This document shows positions 9,639 to 15,620 of a stretch of 64,000 nt of DNA, piece after piece. Below the pieces are notes generated by a model. The model did not search any database. It was given only the letters and a program-made list of their open reading frames with translations, and was not told the DNA's origin. The stretch covers positions 1,662,711 through 1,726,710 of the forward strand of contig NZ_HE997626.1 of assembly GCF_000312385.1 (NCBI RefSeq), in the 5' to 3' direction. Numbering within the stretch: position 1 is the first letter of the stretch; each line of letters starts with the position of its first letter. A program made the translations under genes and the position numbers. This stretch comes from Tsukamurella sp. 1534. GTDB lineage: Bacteria; Actinomycetota; Actinomycetes; Mycobacteriales; Mycobacteriaceae.

Positions 9639-10610
9639 CTAGTGCCCGACTCCGTGCGACGGCGCCGCCCCCGCGTTCCCGCCCTGCTCATCCCCGCCCT
9701 GTCGGGCGTCGACGACGAACTGCGCGGTGCGCACTACGCCATCGACCTGGAAGTCCAGGTACAGCAGGTACCTGCCGGCGGTGGGAACCTCCGCTGCGAA
9801 CCCGATGTCGGGACCGGAACGGCCGCCGGGCAGCGGCTCCGCCCCGGTGGCGTGCACGTGCAGATACGCGAGGTCGCCCTCGCGCAACGCCACGAGGTGC
9901 CCGTAGGCGCCGAGATAGGGCTCCAGGTCAATGACCGGCGCCCCGTCTCGCGTGATCGTCACCGTGAGGTCACTCGATCCACCCGCAGCGAGATCGCCGC
10001 CCAGCACGGCGGTGAAACCGTCCACCTGCGCGATACGGGAGGCCTCGCGGCGCTGCGCGATGGCCGCCCCATCGACCTGGACGGTCCGCGTCAGCGTGGT
10101 CGAGCTCTTCGCGCCGGTCGGGGTGAAGTCGGCGTAGATCCGGTAGGTACCGGCCTCGGGCCACGTGACGGGCACCCACCAGCGGCCGCTCGCGGTGTCG
10201 AGCGTCGGATGCAGGTGCTGGTAGTGCGCGCCATCGGCGCGCACGGCGATCAGGTGCAGTTGCTTCTCGTGCGCAATGTCGAACTCGCGCACCGGTGCTC
10301 CCTGGCGGTCGAGCACCGTGAAGTCCACACCGCCGGCGACGTTCGGAACGACCGGGGCCGTCACGGGCCCCAGGGTGTACCCGTCCGCACTGAGCGAGAC
10401 GCCCTTGATCGCGGCCGCGGCCGGGGCAGCGGTGCTGGCGGCTGCGGCGCTGCCTGCATTGTGTTCCGCGCCGGCGTGCGTGCTCGTGCTACCGCGCTCC
10501 CACCCGGCGACGACGGAGTCCGGCACCACCGCACCGGCGATCCCGTAAGCGCCGGCGAAGGCCACGACCAGGCCGGCCCCGTACGCTGCGAGCTTCTGTG
10601 ATGGGTTCAT
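9639..10610 (-). CDS. Membrane-anchored His-rich protein of the copper operon (paralogue of 11739-12551)
   Basis: A 323-residue protein with one N-terminal membrane segment (about residues 8-29) and an Ala/Gly/His linker, then an extracytoplasmic part of two beta-sandwich-like repeats. Repeat 1 contains HYQHLHP and [13 protein letters not shown]; repeat 2 contains [18 protein letters not shown] and [12 protein letters not shown], with clustered His that could bind copper. The same blocks occur in the signal-less protein at 11739-12551, so the two are paralogues placed on either side of the operator region. ATG overlaps the copZ stop (ATGA). I cannot assign a named family with certainty; the pattern resembles FixH/CopC-like small cupredoxin-related folds only loosely. 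A role as periplasmic-side copper acceptor for CopA is inference. Confidence 0.75.
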   Translation of the reverse strand: MNPSQKLAAYGAGLVVAFAGAYGIAGAVVPDSVVAGWERGSTSTHAGAEHNAGSAAAASTAAPAAAAIKGVSLSADGYTLGPVTAPVVPNVAGGVDFTVLDRQGAPVREFDIAHEKQLHLIAVRADGAHYQHLHPTLDTASGRWWVPVTWPEAGTYRIYADFTPTGAKSSTTLTRTVQVDGAAIAQRREASRIAQVDGFTAVLGGDLAAGGSSDLTVTITRDGAPVIDLEPYLGAYGHLVALREGDLAYLHVHATGAEPLPGGRSGPDIGFAAEVPTAGRYLLYLDFQVDGVVRTAQFVVDARQGGDEQGGNAGAAPSHGVGH

Positions 10611-10819
10611 CGGTCACGCACCGCCGAATAGCCGGCATCCTCCACGGCAGCGAGGACCCGGGCGTCGTCGATGCCCTGCGCCGCGGTCACCCGCAGCCGT
10701 CCGGTCCGGGCGCTCACCTCGATCGATTCGACACCGGCGATCAGGCCGACCTCCTCGCGGATCGACATCTCGCAGTGTCCGCACGTCATACCGCTCACCT
10801 GGTACTCGTTCGTGGTCAT
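10607..10819 (-). CDS. copZ: Copper chaperone CopZ (HMA domain)
   Basis: Soluble 70-residue heavy-metal-associated domain with GMTCGHC (Cys 13 and 16) and the C-terminal DAGY box. It should bind Cu(I) and hand it to the N-terminal domain of CopA. ATG 10819 follows AAGGGAGA at good spacing; the frame is open a further 22 codons, but that segment covers operator DNA. It is the first gene of the leftward operon, and its start lies 22 bp from the nearest palindromic operator. Confidence 0.93.
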   Translation of the reverse strand: MTTNEYQVSGMTCGHCEMSIREEVGLIAGVESIEVSARTGRLRVTAAQGIDDARVLAAVEDAGYSAVRDR

Positions 10820-10841
10820 GTCGCTCTCCCTTCCCTGATGC

Positions 10842-10858
10842 ATACCCCTGTGGGGTAT
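10842..10858. promoter_or_regulatory. CsoR-type operator 1 (copZ side)
   Basis: ATACCCC-TGT-GGGGTAT, a perfect 7+7 palindrome with a 3-bp centre, 22 bp upstream of the copZ start. CsoR operators in actinobacteria are G/C-tract palindromes of this kind. Confidence 0.8.
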
Positions 10859-10877
10859 CTGACACTTCAGGAATAGC

Positions 10878-10894
10878 ATACCCATGGGGGGTAT
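10878..10894. promoter_or_regulatory. CsoR-type operator 2 (copZ side)
   Basis: ATACCCA-TGG-GGGGTAT, one mismatch in the left arm. It lies 36 bp from operator 1 centre to centre, about 60-75 bp upstream of copZ, where it would overlap the leftward promoter. Confidence 0.75.
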
Positions 10895-10956
10895 GTCTAG
10901 AGGGAGCCACTCTCATCCGGGAAGCGATTCCGATCAAAGGTCGATAGTTGACGTCG

Positions 10957-10973
10957 ATACCCCTAGGGGGTAT
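10957..10973. promoter_or_regulatory. CsoR-type operator 3 (csoR side)
   Basis: ATACCCC-TAG-GGGGTAT, perfect palindrome including the centre bases apart from the middle one. It lies 75-91 bp upstream of the YHS gene, 25 bp from operator 4. Confidence 0.8.
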
Positions 10974-10981
10974 AAATCGAG

Positions 10982-10998
10982 ATACCCCGATGGGGTAT
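10982..10998. promoter_or_regulatory. CsoR-type operator 4 (csoR side)
   Basis: ATACCCC-GAT-GGGGTAT, perfect arms, 50-66 bp upstream of the YHS-csoR operon start. Together with operator 3 it would control the rightward operon, giving autoregulation of csoR. Confidence 0.8.
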
Positions 10999-11047
10999 AC
11001 GAATCCGGTTCGACCGTCGAACCCGACCACGAGAAGTGAGGTTCCCC

Positions 11048-11317
11048 ATGACCGACAACGCACCCGGCCAGTCCTGCTGCGGCCACGCGAGCGACGCCGC
11101 AGAACCGCTGGAGCTGTCGCGGACCGCCCCTGCACCCAGTGTCGACGAGATGGCTGAATGCCCCGTGATGGCGGGTACTGCCGTGCACAAGGCGACCGCG
11201 GTCAGCAAGGGCCTGTACCGGGACTTCGACGGGACCCGCTACTACCTGTGCTGCGCAGGATGCGGTCCGAAGTTCGACGCGGACCCGCACAAGTACACCG
11301 CGGCGGCGTCGGCATGA
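11048..11317 (+). CDS. YHS-domain metal-binding protein
   Basis: An 89-residue cytoplasmic protein. Its C-terminal half is a YHS domain: ECPVMAG at the start, the aromatic/Asp segment RDFDGTRYY, and the LCCAGCGPKF Cys cluster before the end, with an additional CC near residue 12. YHS domains accompany copper ATPases and bind metal through the conserved Cys. ATG 11048 is preceded by GAAGTGAGG; an in-frame ATG at 11036 lacks a ribosome site. It overlaps csoR by ATGA and is thus co-translated with the repressor. It may buffer Cu(I) or deliver it to the sensor; this is inferred. Confidence 0.85.
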   Translation: MTDNAPGQSCCGHASDAAEPLELSRTAPAPSVDEMAECPVMAGTAVHKATAVSKGLYRDFDGTRYYLCCAGCGPKFDADPHKYTAAASA

Positions 11318-11697
11318 CCACCGTCTCCGCAGGCACCGACCCCACGCCGGTTGAGCCCGCCGGCGCTGAATCCGCACCGACCACACCCGCGGCCCCGGGG
11401 GACTGCTGCCAGTCGCAGCACGGGTACCTGACCGACAAGAGCCGATATCTGGCGCGGGCCAAACGGATCGAGGGACAGGCCCGAGGGATCGGGCGGATGA
11501 TCGACGAGGACCAGTACTGCATCGACATCCTCACCCAGATCAGCGCCGCGACCAGCGCTTTGCAAGGCCTGGCGCTCGCGCTGCTCGATGACCACATCCG
11601 CCACTGCGTGGTGCAAGCAGCGCAGTCGGATCCAGACGAACTGACCACCAAACTAGACGAGGCGACCACGGCGATCGCCCGACTGGTCCGCGCCTGA
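11314..11697 (+). CDS. csoR: Copper-sensing repressor CsoR
   Basis: All-helical CsoR/RcnR-family repressor of 127 residues. The Cu(I) ligands are Cys69 (DQYCIDIL), His94 and Cys98 (HIRHC); the spacing 25 then 4 is the same as Cys36-His61-Cys65 of M. tuberculosis CsoR. The DNA-facing helix shows the family block RAKRIEGQARGI. An N-terminal extension of about 35 residues carrying a CC pair is not part of the core fold and may give extra metal contacts. ATG overlaps the YHS gene stop (ATGA). It should bind the G/C-tract palindromes at 10842-10998 and release them on binding Cu(I). Confidence 0.95.
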   Translation: MTTVSAGTDPTPVEPAGAESAPTTPAAPGDCCQSQHGYLTDKSRYLARAKRIEGQARGIGRMIDEDQYCIDILTQISAATSALQGLALALLDDHIRHCVVQAAQSDPDELTTKLDEATTAIARLVRA

Positions 11698-11738
11698 CCA
11701 GACGGGCGAGCCCCGGCCCCAAATCCTAAGGAGACACC

Positions 11739-12551
11739 ATGGACCACACCACACACGCAGGGCACTCCGCCGCCGCGGTCCCTCAGGGGCTGCAGGTTGC
11801 CGAGCAGGGGTACCGGATCACCCCGGCCTTCCACACCGCGGCCGCCGGCACGAGCCGGATCGAATTCACCATCGTCGGCCCGGACGGCGCCCCCGTGACC
11901 GCCTTCGACGAGCGGCACGACAAGCGCCTGCATTTCATCGCGGCGCTCCGCGACACCAGTGTGTTCCACCACCTGCACCCGGTCATGGACACGGCGGGCC
12001 TGTGGTCGGTCGATGTCGACCTCACCCCGGGTGTATGGCGGCTGTTCGCAGACTTCGCCCCCACGGGGGCAGGTGCCGCACTCACGCTCGGCGCAGACCT
12101 CGCGGTACCCGGAGACTTCCAACCCCATCCGCTTCCCGAGCACAGCATCACCTCGGCGATCGACGACTACACCGTGACCCTCGCCGGGGACATGGCCGTC
12201 GGCCGCGGCGCCGAGTTGCGCGCCACCGTCACCCGCGCGGGTGTGCCCGTCACCGACCTGCAGCCCTACCTCGCCGCCTACGGCCATCTCGTGGCGCTGC
12301 GCGCCGGCGACCTCGCGTACCTGCACATACACCCCGAGGGCGACGCGTCCGATCCGGCAACCCCGGCCGGACCCGACATCCGATTCCATGCGGTGGCACC
12401 GTCGGCGGGAACGTACCGGCTCTTCCTCGACTTCCAGCACGGCGGCACGGTCCGCACCGCCGACTTCACCTTGACCGTCGACGACGGGCCCGCCGACCAC
12501 ACCGCTGCGCCCCACGCCCCACACCACGCGGGACACGGCCACCACCACTGA
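11739..12551 (+). CDS. Signal-less His-rich copper-regulon protein (paralogue of 9639-10610)
   Basis: A 270-residue protein preceded by an AAGGAG ribosome site. It opens with MDHTTHAGH and ends HHAGHGHHH, both His-rich. The body has two repeats matching the membrane protein at 9639-10610: FHHLHPVMD and WRLFADFAPTG in the first, [19 protein letters not shown] and YRLFLDFQHGG in the second. No signal peptide or membrane segment is visible, so this copy is predicted cytoplasmic unless exported by a route without a signal. It follows csoR by 41 bp and precedes an MFS gene by 35 bp. A copper-storage or buffering role is inferred from His content and location; the family is unnamed to me. Confidence 0.75.
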   Translation: MDHTTHAGHSAAAVPQGLQVAEQGYRITPAFHTAAAGTSRIEFTIVGPDGAPVTAFDERHDKRLHFIAALRDTSVFHHLHPVMDTAGLWSVDVDLTPGVWRLFADFAPTGAGAALTLGADLAVPGDFQPHPLPEHSITSAIDDYTVTLAGDMAVGRGAELRATVTRAGVPVTDLQPYLAAYGHLVALRAGDLAYLHIHPEGDASDPATPAGPDIRFHAVAPSAGTYRLFLDFQHGGTVRTADFTLTVDDGPADHTAAPHAPHHAGHGHHH

Positions 12552-12586
12552 GATCGAACTCGAATCGCTACCCGTCAGGAGCCATC

Positions 12587-13918
12587 GTGGGACCCTTCGC
12601 CCACCGGGACTTCCGGTTGCTCTTCAGCGCGCAGATCGTCGCGCTGCTCGGCACCGGACTGACTACCGTCGCACTCGGCCTTCTCGCCTACGACATCGCC
12701 GGATCGTCGGCCGCGGTGGTCCTGGGCACCGCCCTGACCATCAAAATGGTGCTGTACGTGGTGATCGCACCGATTGCCGCCGCCTACGTCGACCGGTTGC
12801 CCCGCCGAGCGTTCCTGGTCTCGCTCGACATCCTCCGGGCGGCGATCGTGCTCGCGTTGCCGTTCGTGACGCAGGTGTGGCAGATCTACCTGCTGATCGG
12901 CGCCCTGCAGGCCGCATCGGCGGCGTTCACGCCGACCTTCCAAGCGGTGATCCCGGACATCATCACCGACGAGCGGGAGTACACCACCGCTCTGTCGGCG
13001 TCCCAGGTCGCGTACACGATGGAGAGCCTGGCCAGCCCGGTGGTGGCGGCGCTAGCGCTGTTGGTGATCGAGTTCAACGTGCTCTTCCTCGGCACCGCCG
13101 CCGGGTTCGTGATCTCAGCCGCGCTGGTGCTCCGCGCCACCGTCCCCGATTCGCACCGCGCGGCCACCTCCGGCGGGCCGGCAGAGCGGATCCTCGCCGG
13201 CGTCCGGATCTTCGCCGGTACCCCCAGCCTGCGCGGCGTGCTCGCGGTGAACTTCGCCGTCGCCGCCGCCGGTTCGATCGTCGTGGTCAACACCGTCAAC
13301 TACGTCCGGGACCGGCTCGGCGGCACCGAATCGGATGTCGCCTGGATGCTCGCCGCCTCGGGCGGCGGCACCCTGGTAGTGGCGCTCGCAGTACCGCGGC
13401 TTCTGGACAGGCTCACTGAACGGGCGGTGATGCTCACCGGTGCAGCGCTGCTCACCGCCGCCGCCATCGGGGCGGTAGTCATGGCCTCGGCTGATCACGC
13501 CTCGTGGGCAGTGACCGCAGTGGTGTGGCTGGCCAGCGGGGCCGGTTCGGCGATGGCGATCACACCGACCGGCAAGGTGCTCCGCGCGGCCGCCGCCCCC
13601 ACCGAGGTGGCCACCGTGTTCGCCGCTCAGTTCTCACTCTCGCACCTGGCCTGGCTGGTGGCCTACCCGATCTCCGGCTGGGGCGCTAACCGCTTCGGGC
13701 TCGTCCCCGCCTGGGCGCTCCTGGCCTTGATCGCCGCTGCGGGGGCAGTCCTGGCCCCACTACTGTGGCGCCGCACCCCGCCCACCGGTGCTGGCGACGA
13801 CACTGCGGCAGGCACCGCGCCCAACCCACTCGAGCCCGGCAGCCCCGAATGGCGGCACACCGCCGCCGCAGGCGGCACACTCACCGAATGCCAATGCACC
13901 TGCACCCAGGCGGCGTGA
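12587..13918 (+). CDS. MFS transporter with Cys-rich C-terminal tail
   Basis: MFS_3/enterobactin-exporter-like transporter of 443 residues, 12 membrane segments, beginning GPFAHRDFRLLFSAQ, with AAYVDRLPRRAF as the loop after TM2. GTG 12587 has CAGGAG 7-10 bp upstream and fits the usual N-terminus of this family. It is the last gene of the rightward copper operon. The C-terminus ends ECQCTCTQAA after a hydrophilic stretch, three Cys in alternate positions facing the cytoplasm, which could bind Cu(I); I do not know this tail from typical family members. The substrate (metal chelate or drug) is unknown. Confidence 0.83.
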   Translation: MGPFAHRDFRLLFSAQIVALLGTGLTTVALGLLAYDIAGSSAAVVLGTALTIKMVLYVVIAPIAAAYVDRLPRRAFLVSLDILRAAIVLALPFVTQVWQIYLLIGALQAASAAFTPTFQAVIPDIITDEREYTTALSASQVAYTMESLASPVVAALALLVIEFNVLFLGTAAGFVISAALVLRATVPDSHRAATSGGPAERILAGVRIFAGTPSLRGVLAVNFAVAAAGSIVVVNTVNYVRDRLGGTESDVAWMLAASGGGTLVVALAVPRLLDRLTERAVMLTGAALLTAAAIGAVVMASADHASWAVTAVVWLASGAGSAMAITPTGKVLRAAAAPTEVATVFAAQFSLSHLAWLVAYPISGWGANRFGLVPAWALLALIAAAGAVLAPLLWRRTPPTGAGDDTAAGTAPNPLEPGSPEWRHTAAAGGTLTECQCTCTQAA

Positions 13919-14105
13919 ACGGGCAATGCCCTGTTGATCGGCTGATCGGCGAACGGGATCGAAAGCACGACACGACCGCCGGGCGGGATGTGGGTCTCCT
14001 CGGCCACCGCCAGGCGGTCGATGGACCCCGGGGTGCCTAATTCGCAGTATGGGCGAAACGGACCGGGCTCGTCACGACGCACGGCGGGCTGGCAGGCTCG
14101 AAGGC

Positions 14106-14486
14106 ATGGCAGATGATCTGACGGACGACGCCCTCGCGGGTATCCGTGCCCGTTTCCTTCCCGGGGCCTACCCGACCCTCGACATCCGGCCCGGCTGGTA
14201 CCCGATCGTCATCGACCTCGACCGGGAAGTCGCGACGATCGACCCCGACTACCAGCTGGTGCAGGTCAAGGAGAAATTCGGCGGCCTGCGCTACTACGTC
14301 GAATTCGAACCCGACCGGCCGCGGCCCGGCTTCGATGAGCTCATTCGTGTGGCCGAACGGCGGTCGGAGCGGACCTGCGAGGAATGCGGCAACGACGGCG
14401 CCCTGGCGCACCGGGGGACCTGGGCTCGGACACTCTGCACGGCGGACGCTGCGGCGAGCGGCTTCATCCCCGACGCATCCGAGTAA
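14106..14486 (+). CDS. Hypothetical protein with CxxC motif
   Basis: A 126-residue soluble protein. The first two thirds show a compact alpha/beta pattern (LDIRPGWYPIVIDL, VKEKFGGLRYYVEF); the last third has CEECG near residue 90 and a further Cys in RTLC about 18 residues later, suggesting a small zinc or metal site. ATG 14106 is the likely start; an in-frame ATG at 14049 adds 19 Arg-rich residues. It is separated from the copper operon by 187 bp and stands alone. No family recognised with confidence. Confidence 0.6.
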   Translation: MADDLTDDALAGIRARFLPGAYPTLDIRPGWYPIVIDLDREVATIDPDYQLVQVKEKFGGLRYYVEFEPDRPRPGFDELIRVAERRSERTCEECGNDGALAHRGTWARTLCTADAAASGFIPDASE

Positions 14487-14502
14487 GGACCGAACCCGTC
14501 GC

Positions 14503-14832
14503 TCAGCGATCTGCGGAAGCGATCCGTTCCAGCGGCACCGTCACCTCGTGATCACTGAACGTGAGCGTGATGCCGAGGTCCCGGACCCCAGCAGTCCTCA
14601 GGTGCCGTTGGAGCGCCCGGAGGACCTCGGTGACGGCCGGAGCGCCCGCGGTGGCTTCCGTCGCGGCCACGGCCTCGTTGAGGGCCTGGACCGCGTCGCG
14701 GTAGCGGCCGTCGATCTGATCCATCTCGGCGGTGATGGCATCGACCTGTGCGCGCCGATCCGGATCCGACAGTATCCGGGCCAGCCGCTCGTTCCCGGAA
14801 ATGAACTCCACAGCCCTGTCATCGCTCGCCAT
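14503..14832 (-). CDS. Hypothetical small helical protein
   Basis: A 109-residue acidic protein, mainly helical through residues 1-75 with heptad-like Leu/Ile/Ala spacing, followed by a beta segment GITLTFSDHEVTVPL at the C-terminus. No signal or membrane segment. ATG 14832 is chosen since sequence upstream of it in the same frame is a shadow of the decayed gene on the other strand. It converges on the 14106-14486 gene with a 16-bp gap. Function unknown. Confidence 0.5.
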   Translation of the reverse strand: MASDDRAVEFISGNERLARILSDPDRRAQVDAITAEMDQIDGRYRDAVQALNEAVAATEATAGAPAVTEVLRALQRHLRTAGVRDLGITLTFSDHEVTVPLERIASADR

Positions 14833-14874
14833 AACCGCCAGTATCCACCAGGAGCCGCCGAACCCTGCCCGGCT

Positions 14875-15163
14875 GTCATCGCGGTGCCGCTCGCCGTTGG
14901 CACACTCGTGTTCCCCGCCTGGCAGTTCCACCCCGACCGCCACGTGCACGAGCCGCTGCTCACCCGTTTGGCAACTCCTGCGCCAGGCCGCTGACCCGTG
15001 GACTGCCGCGTGCTGGATGTGCGCGCCGTCCCGGGATATCGACGGCCACACCGCGATCGGCTATCTCGTCGACCGCGATCCGGTGGGCGATGCGCCGGAC
15101 CTCCGTCGCCTTGCGACCGTGCTGGCGCTGGCCGCAGCAGACTGCGCCCGCTGGCGGCAATAG
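14875..15163 (+). pseudogene. Decayed DUF2384/MbcA-type antitoxin-like gene, frameshifted
   Basis: Two adjacent frames together resemble the C-terminal half of antitoxin Xre/MbcA/ParS-type proteins. Frame 1 gives GTLVFPAWQF and HVHEPLLTRL up to about 14,970, then stops at 14,994. Frame 2 continues with ADPWTAACWM, DIDGHTAIGYL and a terminal helix ending at 15,163. A single-base indel near 14,965-14,975 would rejoin them. There is no N-terminal half or start codon, and no adjacent toxin gene is visible. It looks like debris from an earlier insertion in the island. Confidence 0.55.
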
Positions 15164-15209
15164 CCCCCCCAGGTCGGCGGCAACGATGCCCCGGGGGAGA
15201 TGCGTTCGC

Positions 15210-15620
15210 TCAGTCCGGGGACAGGTCGTCGATGACTCCGTGCAGCCGGGCGATCGTGGCCTCGTGCTGCTTGATCTGCCGGGTCAGCTCCGCGATCTTG
15301 GCGTCTTTCTGATGGATCCGCAGATGCATGGCCGCGACGACGCCGGTAGCCGGATCCGCTGTAGCCGCCTCGTGGCCGGCAGCAGCTGGTGGCGGGGTCG
15401 CTGCGGTGCGCCGCTGGCGGTGAACCTTCGCCAGCAGCTCCTTGTGCCGGTAGACGGTGGAGCGCGCCAGCCCGGCCCGGAGGGCGACCGCCTGGACGTT
15501 GATGGTCTCCCCGTTGCGGCGCATCGCCGTGAGTGCCTTTTCGATACTGCGCTTGGATGCCTCGGACCGGATTTCGGCGCTCGCGGCCAACGCGGCACGA
15601 GAGGCTTCGTTGGCGCTCAC
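15210..15620 (-). CDS. tnpC: Transposition accessory protein, TnpC/DUF6262 type
   Basis: A 136-residue cytoplasmic protein. The N-terminal half carries a short helix-turn-helix (INVQAVALRAGLARSTVYRHKELL), the C-terminal third is a coiled coil (about residues 98-130). This is the build of the small third gene in Tn554-type modules, where TnpC helps set insertion orientation and efficiency. It overlaps the second recombinase by ATGA and is the last gene of the module. Alternatives within the family are plasmid-borne DUF6262 proteins with the same neighbours. Confidence 0.8.
   Translation of the reverse strand: MSANEASRAALAASAEIRSEASKRSIEKALTAMRRNGETINVQAVALRAGLARSTVYRHKELLAKVHRQRRTAATPPPAAAGHEAATADPATGVVAAMHLRIHQKDAKIAELTRQIKQHEATIARLHGVIDDLSPD

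Noticed and set aside
12002-12586. Extension of the MFS frame upstream of 12587
   Set aside because: Overlaps the His-rich gene out of frame and is Arg-rich shadow; GTG 12587 has a ribosome site and the family N-terminus.
13919-14045. Minus-strand reading RLAVAEETHIPPGGRVVLS as a gene remnant (P450-like)
   Set aside because: Only about 40 residues, no motif beyond faint similarity, and it runs into the MFS gene shadow.
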